Of a stretch of 64,000 nt of DNA, positions 1 to 8,889 are shown piece after piece. Positions within the stretch are counted from its first letter, which is position 1, and every line of letters begins with the position of its first letter. Position numbers and translations under genes: made by a program. A model generated the notes under the pieces. That model had not been told where the DNA came from. It ran no database searches and saw nothing but the letters and a program-made list of their open reading frames with translations. The DNA is from Plesiocystis pacifica SIR-1 (GTDB lineage Bacteria; Myxococcota_A; Polyangia; Nannocystales; Nannocystaceae): contig NZ_ABCS01000028.1 in assembly GCF_000170895.1 (NCBI RefSeq), forward strand, positions 1 to 64,000, read 5' to 3'.

Positions 1-62
1 CGTGCCCGCTCTCCACCAGAGCCGAGCCCCCCAACAAACCAGAAACAAGTCTCCGATCAGCC

Positions 63-878
63 CTACGAGTCCCCAGACTCCGCCAACTCCGCCCGCTCCG
101 CCAACACCCGAACCACACCAGTCCGCCGCATCATCATCCCCTCCAACCCCGGAAACATCTGAAACAACGCCAACAAGGGCCGCACCGGCCCCGCCGTGAC
201 CAGCACCTCCCCCGCCCCCCCCATCGCCTTCATCACCCCCCGCACCACCTGCCCCGCCGTGACCTCCTTCAACACCGCCGGCGCCTTCAACCCCGTCCGC
301 CCCCACATCCCCTCGGACACGAAGCCCGGACACACCACCCCCGCGTGCACGCCCGTGCCATGAAGCTCGACGCGCAGCGAGTGGGTGAACCCAGCCAGCC
401 CATACTTGGTCGCCGCATAGATCGAGTTGAAGGGCGTGGGCCCCTTCGCCGACATCGACGCGACATTCACGATGGTCCCCGACCCACGCTAGAGCATCCC
501 CGGGAGCACCCGGCGGCTGAGCTCGATGGGCACGTGGAGGTTGAGCGCGAGCTGACGCTCGACCTCGGCGTCGCTCTGCGCGAGCAGCCGCTTGGTGTAC
601 TCGACCCCCGCGTTGTTGATGAGCACGTCCAGCTCCCCCGCCTCGGCGAGGACGCGGCCGCGATCGTCCGCGTCGAGCAAGTCGGCGCGAATGGTCGTCA
701 CCCCCTCGGCCCCCGCCGCCTCGCAGCGCGCGGCGATGGCCCCGAGCGCCTCGGCCGAGCGCGCCGTGAGCACGAGCTTCGCCCCGCCCTGCGCCAGGGC
801 CAAGGCCACGTGCGTCCCGATGCCCCGCGAAGCCCCGGTCAGCAAGATCCTGCGTCCGCGCAGCTCGACCGTCGCCAT
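63..878 (-). pseudogene. Short-chain dehydrogenase/reductase broken by an in-frame TAG
   Basis: The ATG at 878 opens a Rossmann-fold SDR with the glycine motif TGASRGIG near residue 15, NNAG near 88 and an LNLHV segment. After VLPGML the frame meets TAG (plus-strand 489-491). The same frame then resumes as RGSGTIVNVASMS and YAATK (YxxxK) and runs to a stop at 63-65. The catalytic Ser, Tyr and Lys therefore all lie after the stop, so the first 129 residues alone would be inactive. One base change (GAG or CAG to TAG) explains the break. The second half uses more G-ending codons than neighbouring genes, consistent with relaxed selection. The gene starts 4 nt after the DsbA-like gene, so the two were probably co-transcribed. 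A sequencing error or stop read-through cannot be excluded. Confidence 0.8.
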
Positions 879-882
879 CGCC

Positions 883-2328
883 TCAGTCCTCCGCCCCCGT
901 CAGGTGCCCATAGATGTCCCCCGCCGCGACCCCCTGGGCCTTGGCCTCCTCGACGCGGGCGAGCTCCTCGGCGATCAACATGCGAAAGTCGAGCAGCGGC
1001 ACCGCCCCCACGATGGGCCGACCGTTGATGAAGTAAGCCGGCGTGCCGGTCAGCCCCAGGGCCTCCCCGAGCTCGAGGTCCGCCTCGATGGTCGCGTCGT
1101 TTTGCTCGCCGAGCATCGCCTCTTCGAGGGCGACCTGGTCCATCCCGAGCTCCCGACCGATGCGCAGTAGATCCTGAGCCTCGTAGCGGGCCCCCGTCGC
1201 AAACACGGCGTCGTGGAAGGCCCAAAACTGCTCGTCGGAGGTCGCCGCGAAGCTGGCCCGGGACGCGAGCGCCCCCAGGGGATGCCCGGGCAGCGGGAAG
1301 TGCTTGAACACGAAGCGGACCTCGTCGCCGTAGCGGGCCCGCAGCGCCTCCATGGTCGCGTGGCCGCGGGCGCAAAAGGGGCACTGGAAGTCGGAGAAGG
1401 CGACGATGGTGATGGGCGCGTCGGCGGGGCCGCGGACCCGTGAGCTGCCGATCGGCACGGGGTAGACCGAGTCCTCGTCGAGCTCCGGCCGCGCGTCGGT
1501 GTACTCGATGGCCGTGTAGCCCCACTGCGTCGCGTAGTCGTAGAGCTCCCCGGCCGCGACGCCCTTTTCGGCCAGGCCCGCGGCCAGGTCGAGCTCCTGC
1601 TCGACCATGTGGCTGAACACGCCCTTGGACCGAGCGCCGGCGAGCATGCGCCCGTTGATGAAGAACACCGGCGTCGAGCGCAGGCGAAGGCGCTTGGCCG
1701 CGCGCAAGTCGGCGCGCACGGCCGGGGCGTAGGCGAGCTCGTCGAGCTCACGGGTGACGCGCTCGCGGTCGAGCTCGAGCTCGGCGATGTAGCGATCGAG
1801 GGTCAGCTCGTCGATGCCCCGCCCGCTGAACACGCGATCGTGCCACTCCCAAAATTTGCCCTGGGCCCGGGCCGAGTGCCCGATGAGCGCGGCCGTGAGC
1901 GCGTTGGGGTGGGTGTTCAGCGGCATCGCCTTGTAGACGAAGCGGATCTGCCCGGCGTACTCGGCCTCGACGGAGGCGACGGTGGCCAGGGCCTCGTCGC
2001 AGTAGGGGCACTCGAAGTCCGAGAACATCACGATGGTCACCGGCGCGTCGGCGGGGCCGCGGCTCGGCGAGTCGCTGACGTCGATGCGAAAGCGCAGGTA
2101 GGGCACGCCCGCGGCGATCTGCTCGGGGTCGGGCTCGATGCGCCCGTCCTCGTCGACGACCGCCACGCCCTCGGCTGTGCCCTCGCCCTCGCCTGCGCCC
2201 TCATCCGTGCCTGCGGGCTCGTCCTTGGGCGGGACCGGGTTGCCGCCCTTGCACCCGGGCGCCGCGGCACCGAGGGCGAGGGCCAAGATCGACGCGAGGC
2301 CGCGCGGACGCAGGGGACGGGCTCCCAT
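883..2328 (-). CDS. Lipoprotein with two tandem DsbA-like thioredoxin domains
   Basis: The 481-residue product starts with a lipoprotein signal (lipobox AAPGC, about residue 25) and a Glu/Gly/Ala linker. Two homologous thioredoxin-fold (Thioredoxin_4/DsbA) domains follow. Each starts with an FSDF-CPxC active site (CPYC near residue 112, CPFC near 320) and ends with a cis-Pro loop (STPVFFINGR, GTPAYFINGR). Family members catalyse or isomerise disulfides in exported proteins; membrane anchoring by lipid is inferred. Single-domain relatives are about half this length, so this looks like an internal duplication with both active sites kept. TACACT lies 6 nt before the ATG. The broken SDR gene follows 4 nt downstream. 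Confidence 0.88.
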   Translation of the reverse strand: MGARPLRPRGLASILALALGAAAPGCKGGNPVPPKDEPAGTDEGAGEGEGTAEGVAVVDEDGRIEPDPEQIAAGVPYLRFRIDVSDSPSRGPADAPVTIVMFSDFECPYCDEALATVASVEAEYAGQIRFVYKAMPLNTHPNALTAALIGHSARAQGKFWEWHDRVFSGRGIDELTLDRYIAELELDRERVTRELDELAYAPAVRADLRAAKRLRLRSTPVFFINGRMLAGARSKGVFSHMVEQELDLAAGLAEKGVAAGELYDYATQWGYTAIEYTDARPELDEDSVYPVPIGSSRVRGPADAPITIVAFSDFQCPFCARGHATMEALRARYGDEVRFVFKHFPLPGHPLGALASRASFAATSDEQFWAFHDAVFATGARYEAQDLLRIGRELGMDQVALEEAMLGEQNDATIEADLELGEALGLTGTPAYFINGRPIVGAVPLLDFRMLIAEELARVEEAKAQGVAAGDIYGHLTGAED

Positions 2329-2334
2329 GGCGGG

Positions 2335-2340
2335 AGTGTA
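2335..2340 (-). promoter_or_regulatory. Candidate -10 hexamer TACACT
   Basis: TANNNT-type hexamer 6 nt upstream of the ATG at 2328 (DsbA-like lipoprotein). It belongs to the set of hexamers 5-10 nt before start codons in this window and implies a leaderless or nearly leaderless mRNA. Confidence 0.5.
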
Positions 2341-2592
2341 CTAGCAGGCTCGAGCGCGACGGCGGCGCAGACCAGCCAGGCCGAGCAGGAGCGCGAAGCT
2401 CGTGCCGAGCCAGGGCGCCGGCTGCTCGGGGCTCGAGGTGCACGCGCAGCTGCTCGGGGCCTCCTCGCCCTCGTCGGCGTTGCTGCCCGTTCCGGCGTCC
2501 TCGTCCGCGACCCCGGTCTCCTCCGTCGTCCCGGTCTCCGTGCCGCCGGTCTCCCCCGACTCGTCTGTCCCGCCGGTCTCGCCCGCAGTCTA
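2341..2592 (-). pseudogene. Orphan MYXO-CTERM sorting tail
   Basis: Between two in-frame TAGs the minus strand reads 82 residues. A Thr/Glu/Gly/Asp linker leads to SSCACTSSPE, a hydrophobic stretch (FALLLGLAGL) and RRRRARAC at the end. This is the tripartite layout of MYXO-CTERM surface-sorting signals: Cys motif, transmembrane helix, Arg cluster. No ATG or GTG opens the frame and no catalytic domain precedes it. It lies in the same frame as the upstream spermidine-synthase-like gene, separated by TGA (2602-2604) and TAG (2590-2592). It is most simply the 3' remnant of a lost exported-protein gene, and less likely an extension of the upstream gene. Confidence 0.7.
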
Positions 2593-2601
2593 GCCCGAAG
2601 C

Positions 2602-5600
2602 TCACTGCTCCATCCACGCGACCAACATCGCGTAGGCGATGTCCTCGCTGGTCACGCTCTCGCCGGCCAGGTAGGGCCGCATGTGCTGCTTGGCGAAGGC
2701 CCGGCGCTCGGCCAGGGGCGCCCCCTCGCTGACCATGCCCAGAGCGGCCGCGAGCGCGAGGATGCGGTTGTGGATCACCGAGTCCTCGGACTCGAGCTCG
2801 ACCATCGCCAGCTCGACCATCGCCTCCCCGTCCCGGCGCGCGACGGCGTCGAAGAGCTCGACCCCCCGACGCACCGGGGGCGTGACGGCGTCCGAGCGCG
2901 CGGTGTCGAGGACCTCGGCCCAAAAGGGCGTGCTGGCCAGGTCGATCCACGGCGCGGTCTCGTAGTAGACGCCGTAGACCGAGTCGAGCCAGGCCTTGGC
3001 GGTGAGCGTCTCGCCGGGCTGGGCCTTCAGGTTGTCGCGCTGGGTGAAGTAGCTGCCGATCGCCGCCGAGCCCGTGTAGCCCTCGCGGTCGTCGTCCTCG
3101 AACAGGCGCATCAAGAACAGCGCGCGCTCGGGCTCCTCGAGCACGTGGTCCTTGGTCCGCCGGTCGGGGATGCGCTCGGTGTAGAAGCGGCGATCGAGGC
3201 CGCCCATGATCTCGGCGATGGGCAGGGGCAAAAAGCGCAGCTCGAGCATGGCCTCGGCCGAGCGCCGGAAGAAGCGGGCCTTCTCGGCGCCCGAGTCGAG
3301 CACGGGGTGGGCGTCGGTGTTGGGCTGGATGTCGGCGAGGTAGGGGCGCAGGAGCTCGTCGTTGGCGACGAGCAGGGCGTCGATCTGCGACTGGTCGTGG
3401 ATACCCAGCAGCGCCGCCTCGGCGGCCAGGTCGGGCCAACCGTCGAGCACCTCGCCGTGCAGCTTGCCCACGCCGTCTTCTTGCTTGCTGGCGAGGATCA
3501 ACCAGTCGCGGTTGCCCACGCGGTAGACCCGGTAGTCGGGGAAGCGGCTGTCGAGGGCGGCGAACACCGAGAGCAGCAGGGCGTCGCTGAGCTCGTAGCC
3601 GTGCATCCACTGGCACAGCAATCCATCATCCTTTAGGTAGCGCGAGATCTCGTCGTAGAACTCGACCGTGAACAGGCTCGAGACCCCGGCGACCCAGGGG
3701 TTCGAGGGCTCGGACACGACGATGTCGTACTTGGCCTCGGCCGCGGCGAAGTAGGCCTTGGCGTCGTTGAAGATGATGTGGCTGCGCGGGTCCTCGAAGG
3801 TGCGCCGGTTGATGGGGTGGAAGAGCTTGGCGCCCTCGGCCATGAAGGGCTCGATCTCGATGGTGTCGAGGCGCTCGAGGGTCGGCGAGGCGAGCAGGGT
3901 GTGGCTCGACACGCCCGAGCCCATGCCGATCGCCGCGGCCTCGGTCGCGTCGGGGCGAGCCAGGAGCGGGATGATGCCGATCAGCAGCTGCGTGGGTTCG
4001 TCGCCGGCCATCACCGGGCCCTCGTGGTGCTCGCGCCCCTCGGGCCAGCGGATGGTGCGGATCGAGGCGTCGGGCTTCCCGTTGGTGAACAGGGTGTGGT
4101 AGCCGGGCCGCGCGGTGTCGTGGGTGACGGTGACCGTGGCCGTGCGGCCGTCCTCGTGCAAGAGCACCTCGTAGTCCTCGTGCATCTCGACCGTGCCCCG
4201 GCGGAACACGCCCGAGGCCAGGTTGCGCGGGTTCACGTCGAAGATGCCGAAGCCGATGATCGCCGTGGACACCGTGGCCAGGGTCGTCGAGCGGATCAGC
4301 TTTTTGACCTGCGGGCTCGGGCGCAGCTTGTTCTCGCGCACCACGATCCACACCCCGAGGACCATGTCGATCATCGCCCCGATGACGATCACCGCCTTGA
4401 GCCCGATGAGCGGGAGCAGGATCAGCCCCGCGCTCACGGCCCCGATGATCGCGCCCAGGGTGTTGACGCCGTAGACCCGACCCACGGAGGCCTCGGGGTG
4501 GCCGCGGCGCAGCAGCACGTGGGTGACCAGGGGCAAGGTCATGCCGGCGCAGAAGGTCGCCGGCAGCATGATGATCAGGCAGATGAGGTAGCGGGCGACG
4601 TTGAACAGCACCCACAGGCCGAGGGTGCGCTCGTCGTCGAGGTACTCCCGGGACAGCCAGAACACCCCGCCCACGCCGGACACGGCCGCGCGGTAGAGCG
4701 GGATGGTCGCGACCGCGGCGACGCCCATGAACAGCTGGACCAGGCCCAGGGTCAGCTCCGGGCGCTCGAACTTGTCCATGCGCTTGCGGACCCACAGCCC
4801 GCCCAGGGCCAGGCCCAGCACGAACACCGAGAGCATGACCTCGAAGGAGTGGGTCGCGGACCCGAGCACCATGGACAGCATGCGGATCCAGCCGATCTCG
4901 TACATGAACGAGCTCAGGCCCGTGCCCATGGCGATGGCCAGCATGAGGACGAGCAGGGAGCGGCGCTCGCCCTCGGGGGCGACCTCGGACTCGTCCTCTT
5001 CGCTCTCCCCATCCTCGGCGTCGTCAGCCTCGGCCAGCTCGGCCTCGGCGATGGGCGCGTCGGCGTCGCGCTTGCGCTCGCGCAGGCAGACCGCGGCGAT
5101 GCCCAGGTTGAGCGCGGCCGCGGCCGCCAGGGTCCCCGGCAGGCCCAGGCGCGGGACCAGGAAGAAGCCGGTGATCAGCGCGCCCAGGGACGCGCCGAAG
5201 CTGTTCGAGAAGTAGAGGAAGCTGAGGATCTCGCCGGAGCGCTCGCGATCGCGGCGCAAGATGCCCACGCTCATGAGCGGGAAGGTCGTGCCCAGCAGCG
5301 TGCACGGCACGATGATCAGCAAGGCCGCCGCGGTCCACTTGACCACCCCGACCCCGCCTCCGCCGACGGCCGGGAACAGGGTGTCGTAGCAAAGGCGGGT
5401 GACCCCGGCGTAGAGGGTGGGGAAGGCCAGGGCATAGAGGCCGACCAGGCCCTCGACCGCGCCGTAGGCCAGCACCGGCCGTTTGATGCGCGCGCTCATG
5501 CGCCCAGCGAGCAGCGATCCGAGGCTCATCCCGCCCATGAACAGGGCGAGGACCAGGATCTGCGCCGTCGCGGCGCTGCCCACGAAGAGCTTGAGATAGC

Positions 5601-5679
5601 GCGACCACAGCGACTCGTAGACGAGGCCGCTGATGCCGGAGAGGAAGAAGAGGAGGAAGAGGTGCCGCGAGCGGCCCAT
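2602..5679 (-). CDS. Multi-spanning membrane protein fused to a spermidine-synthase-like domain
   Basis: The product has 1,025 residues from the ATG at 5679. The first half holds about a dozen or more hydrophobic helices starting at MGRSRHLFLLFF, interrupted near residues 205-240 by an acidic Glu/Asp loop. A SpeE-like Rossmann domain spans roughly residues 500-790, with GMGSGVSSHTLL, a DTIEIEP acidic strand end and VVSEPSNPWVAG. About 240 more residues look helical. Fused spermidine synthases of this layout are known in bacteria, but their substrate is usually unproven and aminopropyl transfer should not be assumed. A longer reading frame upstream of 5679 lacks membrane character. TATGCT 9 nt before this ATG supports the start. 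The gene is divergent from the NAD operon. Confidence 0.82.
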   Translation of the reverse strand: MGRSRHLFLLFFLSGISGLVYESLWSRYLKLFVGSAATAQILVLALFMGGMSLGSLLAGRMSARIKRPVLAYGAVEGLVGLYALAFPTLYAGVTRLCYDTLFPAVGGGGVGVVKWTAAALLIIVPCTLLGTTFPLMSVGILRRDRERSGEILSFLYFSNSFGASLGALITGFFLVPRLGLPGTLAAAAALNLGIAAVCLRERKRDADAPIAEAELAEADDAEDGESEEDESEVAPEGERRSLLVLMLAIAMGTGLSSFMYEIGWIRMLSMVLGSATHSFEVMLSVFVLGLALGGLWVRKRMDKFERPELTLGLVQLFMGVAAVATIPLYRAAVSGVGGVFWLSREYLDDERTLGLWVLFNVARYLICLIIMLPATFCAGMTLPLVTHVLLRRGHPEASVGRVYGVNTLGAIIGAVSAGLILLPLIGLKAVIVIGAMIDMVLGVWIVVRENKLRPSPQVKKLIRSTTLATVSTAIIGFGIFDVNPRNLASGVFRRGTVEMHEDYEVLLHEDGRTATVTVTHDTARPGYHTLFTNGKPDASIRTIRWPEGREHHEGPVMAGDEPTQLLIGIIPLLARPDATEAAAIGMGSGVSSHTLLASPTLERLDTIEIEPFMAEGAKLFHPINRRTFEDPRSHIIFNDAKAYFAAAEAKYDIVVSEPSNPWVAGVSSLFTVEFYDEISRYLKDDGLLCQWMHGYELSDALLLSVFAALDSRFPDYRVYRVGNRDWLILASKQEDGVGKLHGEVLDGWPDLAAEAALLGIHDQSQIDALLVANDELLRPYLADIQPNTDAHPVLDSGAEKARFFRRSAEAMLELRFLPLPIAEIMGGLDRRFYTERIPDRRTKDHVLEEPERALFLMRLFEDDDREGYTGSAAIGSYFTQRDNLKAQPGETLTAKAWLDSVYGVYYETAPWIDLASTPFWAEVLDTARSDAVTPPVRRGVELFDAVARRDGEAMVELAMVELESEDSVIHNRILALAAALGMVSEGAPLAERRAFAKQHMRPYLAGESVTSEDIAYAMLVAWMEQ

Positions 5680-5688
5680 AGGCGGCGG

Positions 5689-5694
5689 AGCATA
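5689..5694 (-). promoter_or_regulatory. Candidate -10 hexamer TATGCT
   Basis: TANNNT-type hexamer 9 nt upstream of the ATG at 5679; it supports that start over the longer upstream frame. Confidence 0.5.
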
Positions 5695-5881
5695 CCGGAC
5701 GCGGACCGGCGCGCCTCCCCCAGCCCGACCGAGCTCCCGCCCGCTCGATGCCCGCTGTGCCAGTGTCCAGTGGTGTGGCGAGAGAAGGCTCCCAATCGCC
5801 GCCCCCCGCGCTTGCCGCCCCGCCTGCGCCTCGGCGACCATCGAGGGGACCCGGCGCGGCTCGAGCTCGGCTAGACCTGGT

Positions 5882-5915
5882 CAAGAAAATTTCTTGGTGT
5901 ATGAAATACACCAAG
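5882..5915. promoter_or_regulatory. Two overlapping palindromes upstream of the NAD operon, candidate NrtR operator
   Basis: Positions 5893-5902 (CTTGGTGTAT) and 5906-5915 (ATACACCAAG) are perfect 10-bp inverted arms around a 3-nt spacer. A second palindrome, CAAGAAA-A-TTTCTTG, covers 5882-5896 and shares the central CTTG. This is the most AT-rich stretch of the 274-bp divergent intergenic region and lies 38 nt before the pncB ATG. The second gene of the operon encodes an NrtR-type regulator, whose family binds palindromes with GTGTA/TACAC-like arms upstream of NAD genes. Binding by this protein is inferred. Confidence 0.7.
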
Positions 5916-5953
5916 ATCGAGCCCGGTCCATCCCAGCGACAGCGAGCACGCGC

Positions 5954-7486
5954 ATGACCGACACCGCCCCCCGCACCACACGGCACTCAGGCCTGCAGAC
6001 CGACCTCTACCAGCTGACCATGGCCCAGGGCTACTGGAAGCTGGGTCGCGCCGACGAGGAGGCCGTGTTCCACCTCGGCTTTCGCAAGCACCCCTTCGCC
6101 AAGCGCAGCGGCCACGACGGCTCCGGCGGCTTCGCCCTCGCCTGCGGCCTCGAGCAAGCCGTTGAATTTGTGGAAGCCCTCGGCTTCGACGCGAGCCAGC
6201 GCGCCTACCTGGCCACGCTGACCGGCAACGACGGCCAGCCCCTGTTCGACCCGGGCTTCCTCGACTGGCTCGGCGCCCTGACGCCCACCGTCGACCTCGA
6301 CGCCATGGCCGAGGGCACGGCCTGCTTCGCCCACGAGCCCCTGCTGCGCGTGCGCGGGCCCCTGGTCCAGTGCCAGCTGCTCGAGACCGGGCTGCTGACC
6401 ATCCTCAACTTCCAGACCCTGATCGCGACCAAGGCCGCGCGCATCGTCGCCGCGGCCGAGGGCGACCCGGTGCTCGAGTTTGGTCTGCGCCGGGCCCAGG
6501 GCCTCGACGGCGGGCTGTCGGCGAGCCGAGCCGCCTACGTCGGCGGCTGCCTGGGCACCTCCAACGTCGCCGCGGCCGAGCGCTTTGGCATCCCCGTGCG
6601 GGGCACCCACGCCCACGCCTGGGTCATGGCCTTCCCCAGCGAGGTCGAGGCCTTCGAGGCCTACGCGAGCGCCCTGCCCAACAACTGCGTGTTCCTGGTC
6701 GACACCTACGACACCCTGCGCGGCGTCGACCGGGCCATCGCGGTCGGCAAGCAGCTGCGCGCGCGCGGCCACGAGATGGGCGGGATTCGCCTGGACTCGG
6801 GGGACCTCGCGGCCCTGTCGATCGGCGCCCGCGAGCGCCTCGACGCGGCCGGCTTCCCCGACGCCAAGGTGGTCGCGTCCAACGACCTGGACGAGTACCG
6901 CGTCGCGGCGCTCAAGCAGGCCGGGGCTCGCATCGACGTCTGGGGCGTGGGCACGCGCCTGGCCACGGCCTACGACCAGCCGGCCCTCGGCGGGGTCTAC
7001 AAGCTCTCGGCCCTGCGCCCCGACGCGAGGGCGCCCTGGCGGCGCATGGTCAAGCTGTCGAGCACGCCGATCAAGACCTCGACGCCAGGCATCCTGCAGG
7101 TCCGGCGCATGCGCGACGCGAGCGGGCAGGCCCGCCTCGATCTGGTCTACGACGTCGAGTTTGGGTCCGTCGAGCTCGCGGACGAGCCCGTCGCGGCGCG
7201 GACCATCGACCCGACCTCCGAAGCACCCCTGAGCCTCCCCCGCGCGAGCGAGGTCGAGGTCGAGGACCTGCTCCAGCCCGTCCTGCGCCAGGGCGCCCGC
7301 GCAGGCGCCTGGGCCGATGGCGCCCCCGCCCTCGCCCAGACCCGCGCGCGAGCCTCGTGCGAGATCGCGGCGCTGCCCGAGCGCGTGCGCCGCTGCGACG
7401 CCCCCGACACCTACCCCGTGGCCCTCGAGCCCCGCCTGGCCGCCCTCAAGGCCGAGCTCATCGCCAGCCACGGCGCCAACGAATGA
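5954..7486 (+). CDS. pncB: Nicotinate phosphoribosyltransferase
   Basis: The 510-residue protein begins at the ATG at 5954 (MTDTAPRTTRHSGLQTDLYQLTM). TDLYQLTMA is the family's N-terminal signature, and FRKHPF, GTHAHAWVMAFP, RLDSGDLA and GVGTRLATA are further conserved blocks of the phosphoribosyltransferase fold. The enzyme condenses nicotinic acid with PRPP, coupled to ATP hydrolysis, to form nicotinate mononucleotide in the cytosol. This is the entry step of the Preiss-Handler route. The gene leads an operon in which pncA supplies nicotinic acid from nicotinamide. The palindromic site 38 nt upstream suggests repression by the NrtR-like protein encoded 10 nt downstream. Confidence 0.95.
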   Translation: MTDTAPRTTRHSGLQTDLYQLTMAQGYWKLGRADEEAVFHLGFRKHPFAKRSGHDGSGGFALACGLEQAVEFVEALGFDASQRAYLATLTGNDGQPLFDPGFLDWLGALTPTVDLDAMAEGTACFAHEPLLRVRGPLVQCQLLETGLLTILNFQTLIATKAARIVAAAEGDPVLEFGLRRAQGLDGGLSASRAAYVGGCLGTSNVAAAERFGIPVRGTHAHAWVMAFPSEVEAFEAYASALPNNCVFLVDTYDTLRGVDRAIAVGKQLRARGHEMGGIRLDSGDLAALSIGARERLDAAGFPDAKVVASNDLDEYRVAALKQAGARIDVWGVGTRLATAYDQPALGGVYKLSALRPDARAPWRRMVKLSSTPIKTSTPGILQVRRMRDASGQARLDLVYDVEFGSVELADEPVAARTIDPTSEAPLSLPRASEVEVEDLLQPVLRQGARAGAWADGAPALAQTRARASCEIAALPERVRRCDAPDTYPVALEPRLAALKAELIASHGANE

Positions 7487-7496
7487 CGAGCCGATC

Positions 7497-8186
7497 ATGC
7501 CCTTTTCCTACGAGTACGCCCGCCCCGCGCTGACCGTCGACTGCGCCGTCTTTGGCCTCGACGAGCAAGACCTCCAGGTCCTGCTCATTCGCCGGGGCCA
7601 AGAGCCCTACGAGGGGCGCTGGGCCCTGCCCGGCGGCTTCGTGCACGTCGACGAGACCCTCGACGAGGCCGCCCTGCGCGAGCTCGAAGAGGAGACCGGC
7701 CTGCGCAAGGTCTACCTCGAGCAGCTCTACACCTTCGGCGGCATCGACCGCGACCCGCGAGAGCGCGTGGTGACCGTGGCCTACTACGCCCTGGTCAAGC
7801 TCTCCGACCACAAGGTCAAGGCGGCCACGGACGCCGCCGACGCGGCCTGGTTCGACGTCAACGACCTGCCCGAGCTGGCTTTTGACCATCGGGAGATCTT
7901 CGAGGTCGCCCTGGCCCGGCTCAAGGGCAAGGTCCGCTACCAGCCCATCGGCTTCGAGCTGCTGCCGCGCAAGTTCACCCTGACCCAGCTGCAGCGCATG
8001 TACGAGACCATCCTCGAGCGCAAGCTCGACAAGCGGAACTTCCGCAAGAAGATCCTCGGCATGGACCTGCTGGTGGCCCTCGACGAGGTCCAAAAGGACG
8101 TCGCCCACCGGGCCGCGCGGCTCTACAAGTTTGACGATCGGCGCTACCGCAAGCTCGTCAAGCAAGGCTTCTCCTTCGAGATCTGA
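7497..8186 (+). CDS. nrtR: NrtR-type Nudix-related transcriptional regulator of NAD metabolism
   Basis: The 229-residue product has an N-terminal Nudix domain (residues 10-140) and a C-terminal winged-helix region, RKFTLTQLQRMYETILER to KKILGMDLL, typical of NrtR. NrtR proteins sense an NAD-derived metabolite such as ADP-ribose through the Nudix fold and release their operators. The Nudix box (GFVHVDETLDEAALRELEEE then TGL) matches the GX5EX7REUXEEXGU consensus in full, whereas many NrtR proteins have degenerate boxes, so residual hydrolase activity is possible. The position between pncB and pncA, and the palindrome at 5893-5915, strongly support autoregulation of this operon. Confidence 0.9.
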   Translation: MPFSYEYARPALTVDCAVFGLDEQDLQVLLIRRGQEPYEGRWALPGGFVHVDETLDEAALRELEEETGLRKVYLEQLYTFGGIDRDPRERVVTVAYYALVKLSDHKVKAATDAADAAWFDVNDLPELAFDHREIFEVALARLKGKVRYQPIGFELLPRKFTLTQLQRMYETILERKLDKRNFRKKILGMDLLVALDEVQKDVAHRAARLYKFDDRRYRKLVKQGFSFEI

Positions 8187-8223
8187 CCCCCCAACCCGCC
8201 GCATCGCGGCTGAGGAGCGCACC

Positions 8224-8889
8224 ATGGACCCGAACACCGCCCTGATCATCGTGGACCTGCAGCCGGACTTCCTGCCCGGCGGGGCCCTGGCCGTGCCCGA
8301 GGGGGACGCCGTGCTCGCCCCGATCCGCGCCCTGCTCGACGCCGGCGACTACGCGACCGTGGTCGCGACCCAGGACTGGCACCCGGCCGAGCACCGCAGC
8401 TTCGCGGCCAACCACGACGCGCGGCAGGTCGGGGAGGTCATCGACCTCGACGGCCTCGACCAGGTCCTGTGGCCCGTGCACTGCGTGCAGGACAGCCCCG
8501 GCGCCGCGCTCCACGGTGCGCTCGAGGCCCGCCGCGGGCGCCTCGACGCGGTGTTTCAAAAAGGCACGGAGCTCGGCGTCGACAGCTACAGCGGCTTCTT
8601 CGACAACGGCCGGCGCAAGGCCACCGGCCTCGGCGACTGGCTGCGCGAGCGGGGCGTCGAGTCCGTGCACGTGTGCGGCCTGGCCCTCGACTACTGCGTG
8701 AAGTTCACGGCCCTCGACGCCCTCGAGCTCGGCTTTGCGACCACGCTGATCGCCGACGCGACGCGGGCGGTGAACCTCCAGCCCGGGGACGGCGAGGCGG
8801 CCGTGACCGCCCTCCGCGAGGCCGGCGCGCAGGTGGTCGACAGCGCCGCGCTCTTGGCCAACACTGCCATGCAGGAGACGGCGAGTTGA
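8224..8889 (+). CDS. pncA: Nicotinamidase
   Basis: This 221-residue isochorismatase-fold amidase starts at the ATG at 8224. It shows the nicotinamidase triad: Asp in IIVDLQPDFLPGG, Lys in FQKGTE and Cys in GLALDYCVKFTA. The metal-binding Asp/His cluster appears as TQDWHPAEHRSF. It hydrolyses nicotinamide to nicotinic acid, the substrate of the pncB product. Its stop codon overlaps the TTG start of the next gene, indicating translational coupling. Confidence 0.95.
   Translation: MDPNTALIIVDLQPDFLPGGALAVPEGDAVLAPIRALLDAGDYATVVATQDWHPAEHRSFAANHDARQVGEVIDLDGLDQVLWPVHCVQDSPGAALHGALEARRGRLDAVFQKGTELGVDSYSGFFDNGRRKATGLGDWLRERGVESVHVCGLALDYCVKFTALDALELGFATTLIADATRAVNLQPGDGEAAVTALREAGAQVVDSAALLANTAMQETAS

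Noticed and set aside
2..199. Plus-strand reading frame of 65 codons at the window start
   Set aside because: It is the antisense of the SDR C-terminus; Pro/Thr-rich composition reflects the C-rich complement and no protein features are seen.
489..491. Programmed read-through or recoding at the SDR TAG
   Set aside because: No hairpin, no context that favours read-through and no tRNA-specific clue is visible; a nonsense mutation is simpler. Not strictly excluded.
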